A DNA stretch of 64,000 nt from Pseudomonas gingeri (lineage in GTDB: Bacteria; Pseudomonadota; Gammaproteobacteria; Pseudomonadales; Pseudomonadaceae), in contig NZ_JACAQA010000007.1 of NCBI RefSeq assembly GCF_013385425.1, positions 186,001 to 250,000 of the forward strand. Reading direction: 5' to 3'. Made by a program: the position numbers and the translations under genes. Under the pieces are notes generated by a model. That model was not told the DNA's origin and did not search any database. It was given only the letters and a program-made list of their open reading frames with translations. The stretch's first letter is position 1, and each line of letters begins with the position of its first letter. Positions 45,520 to 55,247 of the stretch are shown in pieces.

Positions 45520-46941
45520 ATGCGCGCAGACAACCATCTGCCCAACGGGGGGACTGCTCAAGGCGGTCCGCTCAAACGTGAACTGGGTGAACGACATATT
45601 CGTTTGATGGCCCTCGGCGCCTGTATCGGTGTCGGGCTATTCCTCGGTTCGGCCAAGGCCATTCAAATGGCCGGTCCGGCCATCATGCTGTCCTATATCA
45701 TCGGCGGCCTGGCGATCCTGGTGATCATGCGCGCCCTGGGCGAAATGGCGGTACATAACCCCGTCGCCGGCTCGTTCAGCCGTTACGCACAAGATTACCT
45801 GGGCCCGTTGGCGGGATTTCTCACCGGCTGGAACTACTGGTTCCTGTGGCTGGTGACCTGCGTGGCGGAAATCACCGCGGTGGCGGTGTACATGGGCGTC
45901 TGGTTCCCCGATGTGCCGCGCTGGACCTGGGCCCTCGCCGCCCTGGTCAGCATGGGCACGGTCAACCTGATCGCAGTGAAAGCCTTCGGTGAGTTCGAGT
46001 TCTGGTTCGCCCTGATCAAGATCGTCACCATCATTGCAATGGTGGTGGGCGGGATCGGTGTGATCGCTTTCGGTTTCGGTAACGATGGCGTGGCACTGGG
46101 GATTTCCAATCTGTGGAACCATGGCGGCTTTATGCCGAACGGCGTCACCGGCGTGCTGATGTCGTTGCAAATGGTGATGTTCGCCTACCTGGGCGTGGAA
46201 ATGATCGGCCTGACCGCCGGAGAAGCGCGCAACCCGGAGAAAACCATTCCCCAGGCGATCGGCTCGGTGTTCTGGCGCATCCTGCTGTTCTACGTGGGGG
46301 CCTTGTTCGTCATCCTGTCGATCTACCCCTGGGGCGAAATCGGTACCCAGGGCAGCCCCTTTGTCATGACCTTCGAGCGGCTGGGCATCAAGACCGCTGC
46401 CGGCATCATCAACTTCGTGGTGATCACCGCGGCGCTCTCCTCCTGCAACGGCGGGATCTTCAGCACCGGGCGCATGCTCTACAGCCTGGCACAGAACGGC
46501 CAGGCGCCAAAAACCTTCGGCAAAACCGCCGGCAACGGTGTGCCGCGCAATGCGCTGCTGTTGTCCATCGCGGCGTTGTTGCTGGGTGTACTGCTGAACT
46601 ACCTGGTGCCGGAAAAGGTCTTCGTCTGGGTCACCTCGATTGCCACCTTTGGTGCGATCTGGACCTGGGCGATGATCCTGCTGGCCCAGCTCAGGTTTCG
46701 CAAAGGCCTGAGCGCAGCAGAACGTGCGGGCCTGAAATACCGCATGTGGCTGTACCCGATCAGCTCCTACCTGGCGTTGGCGTTCCTGGTGCTGGTGGTG
46801 GGCCTGATGGCCTATTTCCCGGACACCCGCGTGGCACTCTACATAGGACCGGCGTTCCTGGTGCTGCTGACGGTGCTGTTCCATGTATTCAGGTTGCAAC
46901 CAGCCAATTCCCCCCGAGGTGCGGTGCGCTTGGCCCCTTGA
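45520..46941 (+). CDS. APC family amino acid permease (ProY/HutT-like)
   Basis: 473 residues, twelve membrane helices. The APC amino acid transporter signature is plain: RELGERHIRLMALGACIGVGLFLGSAKAIQMAGP, then EMAVHNPVAGSFSRYAQDYLG, and GEARNPEKTIPQAIGSVFWRI. The closest named groups are proline (ProY) and histidine (HutT) permeases of pseudomonads; I cannot separate them by eye. A proton-coupled importer in the inner membrane. It stands alone, with a strong hairpin after the stop. Confidence 0.9.
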   Translation: MRADNHLPNGGTAQGGPLKRELGERHIRLMALGACIGVGLFLGSAKAIQMAGPAIMLSYIIGGLAILVIMRALGEMAVHNPVAGSFSRYAQDYLGPLAGFLTGWNYWFLWLVTCVAEITAVAVYMGVWFPDVPRWTWALAALVSMGTVNLIAVKAFGEFEFWFALIKIVTIIAMVVGGIGVIAFGFGNDGVALGISNLWNHGGFMPNGVTGVLMSLQMVMFAYLGVEMIGLTAGEARNPEKTIPQAIGSVFWRILLFYVGALFVILSIYPWGEIGTQGSPFVMTFERLGIKTAAGIINFVVITAALSSCNGGIFSTGRMLYSLAQNGQAPKTFGKTAGNGVPRNALLLSIAALLLGVLLNYLVPEKVFVWVTSIATFGAIWTWAMILLAQLRFRKGLSAAERAGLKYRMWLYPISSYLALAFLVLVVGLMAYFPDTRVALYIGPAFLVLLTVLFHVFRLQPANSPRGAVRLAP

Positions 46942-46967
46942 TGGTGTAACGCGCTTGGCCAAAGGAT

Positions 46968-46999
46968 CGCACTGCTGCAGCCCCAAGAGCAGCAGTGCG
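46968..46999 (+). terminator. Hairpin after the amino acid permease
   Basis: CGCACTGCTGC-(10)-GCAGCAGTGCG, a perfect eleven-base-pair stem 27 bases after the stop. Confidence 0.55.
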
Positions 47000-47114
47000 C
47001 GCTGGCGGCTCCCCATTGAATGCTGACGCATACCTCGTTTTTTTCGGCTTCCTGGCCCACCTGTACTAGCCTCTTGGACAGCTCAAGCATTTTCCTGGAA
47101 ACGAGGAAGCCCGT

Positions 47115-48734
47115 ATGCGCCTTAGAAATCTCAATGTAGCCCCGCGCTCAGCGCTGTTTTTCGCCTTGATCATTGCCTTGGTTTTTATCCTCGGCGCAGT
47201 CGCGGTAGTGCAGATGGGCGGCCTGCGGGACTCGGAAAAAGATGTCGAAATCAATTGGATGCCCAGCGTCCGACAAACGGCATTGATGAGCCTTGGGGTG
47301 ATGCGCCTGAGACTCGAAGTCCAGCGCAGCATTGCTGACCCCGAAGGTATTCAAAAGACGGCTGAAGCCTTCCCGGGCTTCCGAAAGGCTTTCATGGAGG
47401 CGGTGGCCAATTATGAGCCTCTGGTTGCGAGCGACCAGGAGCGCGCGCTTTATCTGAAGGTAAAGGCATCCGCCGAGGCGTACTCCAGGCAGTTGGACAG
47501 TCTCGAACCACTGATGAAACGCGCTGACTTGCCTGCGATAGCCAGCCTGAATGCGACAAGCATCCGGCCTATCACCACCTTGATGGAGGGGCAGATCAAA
47601 GACCTGACCGACATCAATAACGAGGGCGCGGCACTGGCGGGTCGAAATGCAGCCCATCTCTACTCCACGGGACTTTGGCTGGTTGTCGGTCTGATTGCAG
47701 GTGTAGTGATTCTGACTGTCGGGTTGGCAATAGTTCTGACCAGGAGCATCACCTCCCCCATCAGCGATGCCTTGTCCGTCGCCGAGCGTATCGCCAGTAG
47801 CGACCTGTCAAAGGAAGTACGGGTGAGCGGGACCGATGAAGCCGGACGACTGTTGAAGGCACTGGCGCAGATGCAGAAAAACCTTCGCAATACCATTGTG
47901 CAGATCTCCGAGTCCTCCACCCAACTGGCCTCCGCGGCCGAGGAAATGACAGCGGTCACCGAGGAGTCCAGCCGAGGCCTTGTTTCACAGAACGACGAAG
48001 TCAATCAAGCCGCTACGGCCGTCACCGAGATGAGTGCTGCGGTTGATGAGGTCGCGCGTAACGCGGAGTCAGCCTCCGAAGAGTCCAGGCGCACCCAGGG
48101 CTTTACCGAGGTTGGCCTGAAGCGGGTGGCTCAGACATTGAAATCCATTCAAAAGCTGAGCGGTAATGTTGAAAACACCAGCGAGCAGATTCAAGGTCTG
48201 TCAAATCAGGCCCAGGGTATCAATAAAGTCGTCGAGGTGATTCGGGCGATCGCGGAGCAGACCAACCTTCTGGCGTTGAACGCCGCCATTGAAGCCGCAC
48301 GAGCCGGTGAACAAGGCCGTGGTTTTGCGGTGGTTGCCGACGAGGTCAGGGCTTTGGCCCACCGAACCCAGCAATCGACCCAAGAGATCGAGCAGATGAT
48401 TGCGGCGATTCAGAACGATTCGGAGCACGCCGTGGAAGCCATGAATACCAGCAAAGCATTGGCAACCGAATCCCTTGGCGTGGCTCAAGAAGCCAGTAGC
48501 TCCCTGGATCAGATTGCCAGCGCCATGATTCAGATCAATGAACGTAATCTTCTGATCGCGACCGCTTCTGAAGAGCAGGCCCACGTGGCCCGTGAGGTCG
48601 ATCGCAACCTGGTCAGTATCCGCGAGCTTGCCGCACAGAGCTCCGCAGGCGCCAGCCAAACGGCCAGTGCCTGCAATGAGATGTCAAAACTGGCGGTCAA
48701 TCTCAATCAGTTGGTGAATCGCTTCGTGGTGTGA
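47115..48734 (+). CDS. Methyl-accepting chemotaxis protein
   Basis: 539 residues. First membrane helix ~12-33, a short periplasmic four-helix-bundle sensor (4HB_MCP type) to ~190, second helix ~192-214, HAMP linker, then the cytoplasmic signalling coiled coil with the canonical tip [20 protein letters not shown] and [15 protein letters not shown]. The ligand is not deducible. It is convergent with the IclR gene of the galactose operon (12-base gap); a role in sugar taxis is possible but unsupported. Confidence 0.93.
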   Translation: MRLRNLNVAPRSALFFALIIALVFILGAVAVVQMGGLRDSEKDVEINWMPSVRQTALMSLGVMRLRLEVQRSIADPEGIQKTAEAFPGFRKAFMEAVANYEPLVASDQERALYLKVKASAEAYSRQLDSLEPLMKRADLPAIASLNATSIRPITTLMEGQIKDLTDINNEGAALAGRNAAHLYSTGLWLVVGLIAGVVILTVGLAIVLTRSITSPISDALSVAERIASSDLSKEVRVSGTDEAGRLLKALAQMQKNLRNTIVQISESSTQLASAAEEMTAVTEESSRGLVSQNDEVNQAATAVTEMSAAVDEVARNAESASEESRRTQGFTEVGLKRVAQTLKSIQKLSGNVENTSEQIQGLSNQAQGINKVVEVIRAIAEQTNLLALNAAIEAARAGEQGRGFAVVADEVRALAHRTQQSTQEIEQMIAAIQNDSEHAVEAMNTSKALATESLGVAQEASSSLDQIASAMIQINERNLLIATASEEQAHVAREVDRNLVSIRELAAQSSAGASQTASACNEMSKLAVNLNQLVNRFVV

Positions 48735-48746
48735 AAGGCGGACCAC

Positions 48747-49550
48747 TCAGGATTTGGCACCCAGTTCCGCGGAAATCCGTGCGGCGGCGCTTTTGATCTG
48801 CGGGATCAACTCGGCCATTTTCTCCAGTGGCATATAGGGCACCGTACTGGCGATACTGATACCGGCAACGATTTTCCGGCTGGCATCCCGTATAGGCGCG
48901 GCCACACAACGGATCGACGGTTCGTTGTCTTCCAGGTCGAAGGCATAGCCCCCCGCCACATACTCCTGCATGCGCGCACGGAACTGCTCCCAGGTCTGTT
49001 CCACATGCTGGGGCCACAGGGCGTTCTTGCCGCCCACCGGCAGGCTGATCTGATACAGGCGCTGCCATTCTTCCGGCGAGCAATCGAGCATCAGCGCCTT
49101 GCCGATCCCGGTCCGCGCCAGCGGCATGCGATGGCCGACCCGCGAACGCATTTCCGGGCCATTGCGCCCCGGATTCTTGTGCAGATACAGCACGTCATCG
49201 TCTTCACGAATGGCCAGGTGGATGGTGTCGCCGGTCAGCGCCGACAATTCATCCAGGAATGGCGTAGCCAGGGTCACCAGCGGCAGGGCTTCGCGGGCCT
49301 GGAAACCCAGCTCGATCAGCTTCGGGCCCAACAGATAGCCGACTTGCGGCACCACCCGCAGATAGCGCTCGTCCACCAGGCAACTGGCCAGGCGATGGGT
49401 GGTGCTGCGCGTGGTCCCAATCAGCCGGGCAATCTCCTTGAGATCCCGGGCGCCGTTGGCCACCGCCTGCACCACGCCCAAGCCCCGGAGCAGCGTCTGG
49501 GTGCCGGTGGGTGCAGAGTCCTTGGCGTTTTTCAGGGTGTCGTCCAGCAT
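48747..49550 (-). CDS. IclR family regulator at the 3' end of the galactose operon
   Basis: 267 residues from the ATG at 49550 (AAGG upstream); an earlier in-frame start adds 13 residues. Winged helix-turn-helix at ~35-80 (DLKEIARLIGTTRSTTHRLASCLVDERYL), then the IclR effector domain (RSRVGHRMPLARTGIGKALM). It lies 87 bases after galM on the same strand, so it could be expressed from the operon and regulate it, possibly answering to galactonate, arabinonate or KDGal. Confidence 0.9.
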   Translation of the reverse strand: MLDDTLKNAKDSAPTGTQTLLRGLGVVQAVANGARDLKEIARLIGTTRSTTHRLASCLVDERYLRVVPQVGYLLGPKLIELGFQAREALPLVTLATPFLDELSALTGDTIHLAIREDDDVLYLHKNPGRNGPEMRSRVGHRMPLARTGIGKALMLDCSPEEWQRLYQISLPVGGKNALWPQHVEQTWEQFRARMQEYVAGGYAFDLEDNEPSIRCVAAPIRDASRKIVAGISIASTVPYMPLEKMAELIPQIKSAAARISAELGAKS

Positions 49551-49637
49551 ATGCAGCCTTATAAAAGGGTCTACGAAAACGAAGGCCATTATGGCCGCTC
49601 ACTGGCCCGCCTGCATGTCACTTTTCAGGCCTTCCGC

Positions 49638-50735
49638 TCACTGCGCCGAGAAGCGGATCACGGTGGTCTGGCGATAGACCTCCCCCGCCTCGATCCAGGC
49701 CCGGGGAAAACCGGGTTGGTTGATGCCATCGGGACAGTTCTGGGTCTCCAGGGCAAAACCGGCCCAACGCGGATAAGGCTTGCCCGCCTTGCCCTGGGCG
49801 CTGCCGTCGAAGGCATTGCAGGTATAGAACTGCACCCCGGGCTCGGTGGTGTGCAACTGCAACCTGCGACCGCTTTGGGGATCGTGGATATCGACAGCCA
49901 ATCGGCTCAGATCACCCTCGGCATCCAGCCTCCAGTGATGATTGAAACCCTGCTGCGCCGCACCGCTGATGCGCAATTGCGGATGGTCATCGGTGATGTG
50001 CCGGCCAATCGGCGTGGCCTGGCGAAAGTCCATCGGCGTACCGGCCACAGGCGCCATCTCACCGCGGGGTATCAGTTGCTCCGTTACCGGCAGGTAATGG
50101 CTGGCATGGAGCGTCGCCACCTGCGAGAGGATATCGCCGTTACCCGCGCCGGCCAGGTTGAAGTAGGCATGCTGGGTCAGGTTGACCGCCGTCGGTGCAT
50201 CGCTGACCGCCTGATACTCGATGCGCAGCTGGTTGTCATCGTCGAGGCTGTAGGTGACCTGGGTCCGCAGGTTGCCGGGAAAACCCATTTCGCCGTCGAC
50301 GGACAGGTAACTGAGCTTCACACCCACCCAATCGCTGCCCTGGACGGGCTGCGCCTCCCAGACCTTCTTGTCGAAACCTTCGGGGCCGCCATGCAAGGCA
50401 TTGGCGCCGTCATTGAGCGGTACCTGATAAATCCGCCCCGACAACTCGAACCGACCTCCCGCCAGCCGATTGGCGTAACGCCCGATCAGCGCGCCCAGGT
50501 ACAAACGATGATGCCGCTGATAGCCCGCGATATCGTCGAAGCCCAGCACCACATCCTCGTAGCGGCCGTTTCTGTCCGCCACCAGCAGCGCCTGGAGAAT
50601 GCCGCCGTAGGTCAGCACACTGGCCTGCATGCCGTGACGGTTGCCCAGCTGGTACTTGTGCACCGGCGTACCGTCCTCCAGATGACCGAAGAGACTTTCC
50701 CGGCAGCTCAATTCCGGCACTGGCGTACTGTTCAT
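49638..50735 (-). CDS. galM: Aldose 1-epimerase (mutarotase)
   Basis: 365 residues. Galactose mutarotase fold: GALIGRYANRLAGGRFELSGR, substrate contact NALHGGPEGFDKKVWEA, catalytic His in NLTQHAYFNLAG and catalytic Glu in ALETQNCPDGINQPGFP. It interconverts alpha and beta anomers so that the sugar dehydrogenase gets its preferred form. Last enzyme gene of the operon, 10 bases after the ABC permease gene. Confidence 0.94.
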   Translation of the reverse strand: MNSTPVPELSCRESLFGHLEDGTPVHKYQLGNRHGMQASVLTYGGILQALLVADRNGRYEDVVLGFDDIAGYQRHHRLYLGALIGRYANRLAGGRFELSGRIYQVPLNDGANALHGGPEGFDKKVWEAQPVQGSDWVGVKLSYLSVDGEMGFPGNLRTQVTYSLDDDNQLRIEYQAVSDAPTAVNLTQHAYFNLAGAGNGDILSQVATLHASHYLPVTEQLIPRGEMAPVAGTPMDFRQATPIGRHITDDHPQLRISGAAQQGFNHHWRLDAEGDLSRLAVDIHDPQSGRRLQLHTTEPGVQFYTCNAFDGSAQGKAGKPYPRWAGFALETQNCPDGINQPGFPRAWIEAGEVYRQTTVIRFSAQ

Positions 50736-50745
50736 CCCCGCGCCC

Positions 50746-51711
50746 TCAGCGTTGCTTGAGGCGGTCGATGATCACCGCCCCGAGAAGAATCGAACCGCGA
50801 ATGACGTACTGGTAGAAGGTGTCGATATTCTTCAGGTTCATCGCGTTCTCGATGATCGCCAGAATCAGCACGCCGGCAATCACATGGCGGATCAGCCCGA
50901 TCCCGCCGCTCAGGGAAACCCCGCCGAGCACACAGGCGGATATCACCGTCAGCTCGAAACCCTGGCCGATCATCGGCTGGCCCGAGGTCATGCGCGAGGC
51001 CAGGATCACCCCGGCCAGCGCGCCGATCAGCCCATGCACGGCGAAGATGATGATCTTGGTCCGGTCCACGTTCACGCCGGCCAGCAGCGCGGCTTCCGGG
51101 TTACCGCCGATGGCCATGGTGTTGCGACCATAGGTGGTGTAGTTGAGCAACCAGCCGAAAAAGATGAAGCACAGCACGGTGATCAAAATCGGCACCGGCA
51201 CACCGAACAGCTGGCCGTTGCCGAAGACGAAGAAGCCTTCGTCCATCACCCCGACGGCCTTGCCATTGGAGAAGATATAGGCCAGCCCGCGCACGATCTG
51301 CATGGTTGCCAGGGTGGTGATCAGTGCGTTGACCCGCAGCTTGGCGATCACGATCCCGTTGATCAGGCCCACGCACAGCCCCATGGCCAGCGCCGCCGAG
51401 ACCCCGAAAAACACGCTGTCGGTATCACGAATGACAATCCCGGCCACCACCCCCGCACAGGCGATCACCGAACCGACCGACAGGTCGAAGTGCCCCGAGG
51501 CCAGGCAGAACAACATGGTGCAGGCGGCAATCCCCGTGGTGGAAATCGCCAGGCCCAGGCCGCGCATGTTCAGGGAGGACATGAAGTTATCGATAAACAG
51601 CGCGCAGAGCACAAAGATCCCGATGGCTGCGAGCAGCATCACCCAATCATCGAAGAACTTGCGCTGATTGAAGCCGAGCCAGAATGCGTGTGTATTTTTG
51701 ACCTGTGACAT
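50746..51711 (-). CDS. araH: Sugar ABC transporter permease, AraH type
   Basis: 321 residues from the ATG at 51711, preceded by GAGGTG; the in-frame GTG at 51717 has no ribosome site. About eight to ten membrane helices. It closely parallels E. coli AraH: FLASGHFDLSVGSVIACAGV-like block, INGIVIAKLRVNALITTLAT, MQIVRGLAYI and RMTSGQPMIGQGFELTVISA. It forms the channel of the CUT2 importer with the ATPase and binding protein encoded upstream. Confidence 0.92.
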   Translation of the reverse strand: MSQVKNTHAFWLGFNQRKFFDDWVMLLAAIGIFVLCALFIDNFMSSLNMRGLGLAISTTGIAACTMLFCLASGHFDLSVGSVIACAGVVAGIVIRDTDSVFFGVSAALAMGLCVGLINGIVIAKLRVNALITTLATMQIVRGLAYIFSNGKAVGVMDEGFFVFGNGQLFGVPVPILITVLCFIFFGWLLNYTTYGRNTMAIGGNPEAALLAGVNVDRTKIIIFAVHGLIGALAGVILASRMTSGQPMIGQGFELTVISACVLGGVSLSGGIGLIRHVIAGVLILAIIENAMNLKNIDTFYQYVIRGSILLGAVIIDRLKQR

Positions 51712-51729
51712 AGACACCTCAATAGGTTT

Positions 51730-53244
51730 TCAGTCCCGCGAACGCGGGAGGGCCAGTTGCAACAGACTGGCTTCGTCGGCTTCGCTGCGTAACCGTTCAC
51801 CGGTAATCGCGCCTTCGCTCATGACCAGGATGCGGTCGGAAATGCCCATGACCTCCATCAGGTCGCTGGACACCACGATCACCGCAATACCCTGCTCGGC
51901 GAGGTTGTAGATGATCTTGTAGATCTCGGCCTTGGCACCGATATCGATGCCGCGAGTCGGCTCATCGAGCAGCAGCACTTTCATCGGCATCGACAGCCAG
52001 CGCCCCAGGATCGCCTTCTGCTGGTTGCCACCGGACAGGTAGAGGATCGGTTGGCTGGCCGAAGGCGTACGGATATTCAGCGCGGCGATTTGCTGTTGGG
52101 CATTGTCCCGCTCCCAAGCGCCGCGGATCAGCCAGCCGAAGCCGGCGTGATGAGTCCGGGCGCTGATATTGATGTTCTCCGCCACACTGGCACGGGGCAC
52201 GATGCCTTCCTTCTTGCGATCCTCCGGACACAGCAGCACCCCCGCCGCAATGGCATCACGCGGCGATTTGAACGCCACCGTCTGCTCATCCAGCACCAGT
52301 CGTCCAGCCTTGCTGCGGGACAGGCCGGCCAACAGCCGCAAGAGTTCGGTGCGCCCGGCGCCGACCAGGCCGAACAGCCCGAGTATCTCGCCCTTGTTCA
52401 CGCTGAAACTCGCCGGTTCCAATACGCCCGGCCCGAGCAGGCCTTCGACCCGCAAGGCCTGGCCACCTTGCGGGCGAGGACGGTAGTCGTAGATGTCCTT
52501 GATATCGCGCCCGACCATGCTGCTGACCAGCCGGTCGATGCTCAGCTGTTGCATATCCTCGAAGGTGCAGACAAAACGGCCGTCCTTGAACACCGTCACC
52601 GCATCGCAGATGCGGAACACCTCTTCCATGCGATGGGAGACATACAGAATCACCCGCCCCTCATCCCGCAGCCGGGCAATAATCAGCATCAGCCGCTCGA
52701 TCTCCCGCGCCGACAGGCTGCTGGTGGGTTCATCGAAGGCAATCACATGGGCATTACGCGACATGGCCTTGGCAATCTCGATCATTTGCCGCTGGCCCAG
52801 GGACAGGCTGCCCAACCGCGCATTGGGATCGATCTCGTCGGCCAGGCCCTTGAGCAGCTGGCGGGCGCTGCGCACCATTTCCCGGCGATTGACCATGCCC
52901 AGGCGCGAGGGCATGTGTCCCAGCAACAGGTTTTCGGCCACGGTCATTTCCGGCACCAGATGCAGTTCCTGGTGGATCACCGCGACGCCATGGGCAATGC
53001 TGTCGGCCGCCGACCTGAAACTCATGACCTGCTCGCCGATCTGCAGGTTGCCATTGTTGGGCGAATAGAACCCGCCGAGGATCTTCAACAGGGTCGACTT
53101 GCCCGCGCCGTTCTCGCCCATCAGCGCATGCACGCTGCCGGGCCGCGCCTCGAAACTGATCTGCGCCAGCGCCCGTACCCCGGGAAACTCCTTGCCGATG
53201 CCGTTGAAGCGCAGGCTCGCGGCCGCCTTCGAGTGTTCCAACAT
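51730..53244 (-). CDS. araG: Sugar ABC transporter ATPase, AraG type
   Basis: 504 residues, the length of E. coli AraG, with two fused nucleotide-binding domains. The first has Walker A MGENGAGKSTLLK, signature LSLGQRQMIEIAKA and Walker B VIAFDEPTSSLS. The second has the degenerate Walker A of this family (GLVGAGRTELLR) but a full LSGGNQQKAILGRWL signature and VLLLDEPTRGID. Start has GGGAG upstream. Powers CUT2 import of monosaccharides. Confidence 0.93.
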   Translation of the reverse strand: MLEHSKAAASLRFNGIGKEFPGVRALAQISFEARPGSVHALMGENGAGKSTLLKILGGFYSPNNGNLQIGEQVMSFRSAADSIAHGVAVIHQELHLVPEMTVAENLLLGHMPSRLGMVNRREMVRSARQLLKGLADEIDPNARLGSLSLGQRQMIEIAKAMSRNAHVIAFDEPTSSLSAREIERLMLIIARLRDEGRVILYVSHRMEEVFRICDAVTVFKDGRFVCTFEDMQQLSIDRLVSSMVGRDIKDIYDYRPRPQGGQALRVEGLLGPGVLEPASFSVNKGEILGLFGLVGAGRTELLRLLAGLSRSKAGRLVLDEQTVAFKSPRDAIAAGVLLCPEDRKKEGIVPRASVAENINISARTHHAGFGWLIRGAWERDNAQQQIAALNIRTPSASQPILYLSGGNQQKAILGRWLSMPMKVLLLDEPTRGIDIGAKAEIYKIIYNLAEQGIAVIVVSSDLMEVMGISDRILVMSEGAITGERLRSEADEASLLQLALPRSRD

Positions 53245-53297
53245 AACCTATCTCCCGCACCGGGCCGCGCACTGCGCAACCCACAGGGTGGACGTCA

Positions 53298-53321
53298 GGT
53301 GCAAGGTCCAGCCCTTGCGCC
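53298..53321 (-). other. Intercistronic hairpin after the binding-protein gene
   Basis: GCAAGG-TCCAGC-CCTTGC with outer GG/CC pairs, in the 86-base gap between the binding-protein stop and the ATPase start. Such hairpins commonly protect the 3' end of binding-protein mRNA and keep it in excess over the membrane parts. Confidence 0.5.
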
Positions 53322-53330
53322 GAAGGCGTG

Positions 53331-54332
53331 TCATTTCCACAGCCCGATCTTGGTCAGCTCTTGCTGGAAGTTGGCGCGGGTAATCAAGGTCACGGTATCC
53401 AGGGCGGTGTACTTGGCCGGTTCCTTACCGGTGCTGACCCAGGTAAACATCTGGCTGGCGGTTTCATAACCCGAGGTATCGGGACTCAACAGCATCGAAC
53501 CGTAGAAGCCGCTGTCGGCCTTCTTCAGCTCGCCGATGGCATCGGTGCCGTTGATGCCGACACCGATCACATTGGCCGCCTTGAAACCGGCGCTTTCGGT
53601 GGCCCGCACGCCGCCCAGCACGGCACTGTCGTTCATGCCGCCGACGATCAGGTTCTTCGCCGTGCCCGGCAGCTTGACCAGGGCCGAGTTGGTGGAGTCC
53701 ATGCTGCCAGGGACATCGAGGGTTTTCTGCGCCGTGAAGAGGATATGGTCCGCCGGCAGGCCCGCGGCCTTGAGTGCGTCGACCGAACCGTCGGTGCGCT
53801 TCTTGCCGGTATCCAGTTCGTCGAAGGTGTTGATCACCGCGTAAGTGGCGCTCCAGTCCCAGCCGCGTTTTTTCGCTTCATCGGCCATCGCCGTGCCTTG
53901 CTTCTGGCCGATCTTGAACGCCGCCAGGCCGACATAAGGAACGTCTTCCATGGGCTTGCCGTGGGCATCGACAAAGCGGTCATCTACGGCCAGGACCTTG
54001 AGGTCGTTAATCTTGGCCTTGGCCATGATCGCCGGGCCCAGCGAGGTGTCCGGCGGGCAGATGACAAACCCCTTGGCGCCGCTGGCGGCCAGGGTGTCGA
54101 TGGCCGCCAGGGTCTTCTCGCCATCGGGCACGGCGATCTTGATCACCGTGAAACCCTTGTCCTTGCCAGCCTTTTCGGCAAAGGCCCATTCGGTCTGGAA
54201 CCAGGGCTCCTCGGCCTGTTTGACCAGAAAGCCGATCTTCACCTCTTCGGCCGAGACCCAACCGCTGAAACTGCTGGCGGCGACCAGCGCCGCGGCGCAG
54301 GTCAGAGAGCGGATGTTGCGCTGAATAAACAT
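53331..54332 (-). CDS. araF: Sugar ABC transporter substrate-binding protein, AraF type
   Basis: 333 residues from the ATG at 54332 with GAGGG upstream; the longer frame is rejected. The Sec signal ends near FSGWVSA, and the mature protein starts EEVKIGFLVKQAEEPWFQTEW, the AraF pattern. E. coli AraF binds L-arabinose and D-galactose. In this operon of galactonate-pathway genes, D-galactose is the likely main ligand, with L-arabinose possible. Confidence 0.92.
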   Translation of the reverse strand: MFIQRNIRSLTCAAALVAASSFSGWVSAEEVKIGFLVKQAEEPWFQTEWAFAEKAGKDKGFTVIKIAVPDGEKTLAAIDTLAASGAKGFVICPPDTSLGPAIMAKAKINDLKVLAVDDRFVDAHGKPMEDVPYVGLAAFKIGQKQGTAMADEAKKRGWDWSATYAVINTFDELDTGKKRTDGSVDALKAAGLPADHILFTAQKTLDVPGSMDSTNSALVKLPGTAKNLIVGGMNDSAVLGGVRATESAGFKAANVIGVGINGTDAIGELKKADSGFYGSMLLSPDTSGYETASQMFTWVSTGKEPAKYTALDTVTLITRANFQQELTKIGLWK

Positions 54333-54402
54333 AAGTAACCCTCTTGTTGTTATTGGTTCGTTACGTACGGAAAGACTGCCCGGCCCAACGGCCGGCTGGG
54401 CG

Positions 54403-55221
54403 TTACTCGTGGTACAGCACTGAACGGCCGCCATCGATCATCAGGCAGGTGGCGTTGATAAACGGTGCCTCGTCGGTCGCCAGGAACAGCGCCGTCATGG
54501 CCACCTCGACCGGCTGGCCGATACGTCGTGGCGGGTGCAGGTCGAAGGCCCGTTGCCGTTCGGCGTGGGGGTCGTCGAAGCCGTTCCAGTAGTCGACATT
54601 GAGCTGGGTCTCGATATAGCCCGGGGCAATGGCGTTGACCCGAATGCCCTTGGGCGCGTACTCGATACCCAGCGCCCGTGTCAGCCCGAGCAGGCCATGC
54701 TTGGCCACCGGGTAGGGAAAGCAGCCCGGAATGATGTGGCTGGAATGGGTCGAGGCGATATTGATGATGTTGCCGATACCCTGCTCGATCATGTGCGGCA
54801 ATACCGTGCGGCAACCGAACCAGGCGCCGTCCAGGTCGATGGCGAAGCAGCGGCGCCAATCCTCGTCGCTCATCTCCAGCGGGTCGCGAAACACATTCAC
54901 GCCGGCACAGTTGACCAGTACATCAACGCGCCCGAACTTTTCAATGGCCAGGTCCACCAGGGAACGCCATTGTTCCTTGGAGGTAATGTCCACGGCCTGG
55001 GCATGGACCTGGGCGCCACGTTCACGCCAGCGGGCCGCCACACGCTCGACTTTCTCACCCTGGATATCGCCGATCACCAGCCGCGCCTGTTGTGCCTGGA
55101 AGCAGGCGACAATCGCCTCGCCGATCCCTTGGGCCGCCCCGGTCACCACCACCACTTTGTCTTTCAATCGGTCGCCGTAGGTGGGCTCCGGAACCTCGGG
55201 TAAAGACAGCGCTTCAGCCAT
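54403..55221 (-). CDS. SDR sugar 1-dehydrogenase (galactose/arabinose type)
   Basis: 272 residues, AGGAG upstream. Short-chain dehydrogenase with TGAAQGIG nucleotide loop, NCAGVN, catalytic Ser region IASTHSSH and YPVAKHG (Tyr/Lys). Context between a binding protein and a lactonase, DgoD, DgoA and DgoK makes it the NAD(P)-dependent D-galactose (or L-arabinose) 1-dehydrogenase that makes the aldonolactone, the first step of the De Ley-Doudoroff pathway. The family call is certain; the substrate is inferred from context. Confidence 0.88.
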   Translation of the reverse strand: MAEALSLPEVPEPTYGDRLKDKVVVVTGAAQGIGEAIVACFQAQQARLVIGDIQGEKVERVAARWRERGAQVHAQAVDITSKEQWRSLVDLAIEKFGRVDVLVNCAGVNVFRDPLEMSDEDWRRCFAIDLDGAWFGCRTVLPHMIEQGIGNIINIASTHSSHIIPGCFPYPVAKHGLLGLTRALGIEYAPKGIRVNAIAPGYIETQLNVDYWNGFDDPHAERQRAFDLHPPRRIGQPVEVAMTALFLATDEAPFINATCLMIDGGRSVLYHE

Positions 55222-55247
55222 TTCAAATACTCCTGTCAGTCAGATGT

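Noticed and set aside
45637..47031. 464-codon minus-strand frame opposite the amino acid permease
   Set aside because: His/Gln/Asp-rich translation typical of the complement of membrane-protein genes.
49005..50759. 584-codon + strand frame opposite IclR and galM
   Set aside because: Shadow of high third-position GC in the real leftward genes; no domain resemblance.
52051..53469. 472-codon + strand frame opposite araG
   Set aside because: Antisense to conserved ABC motifs; no supporting start.
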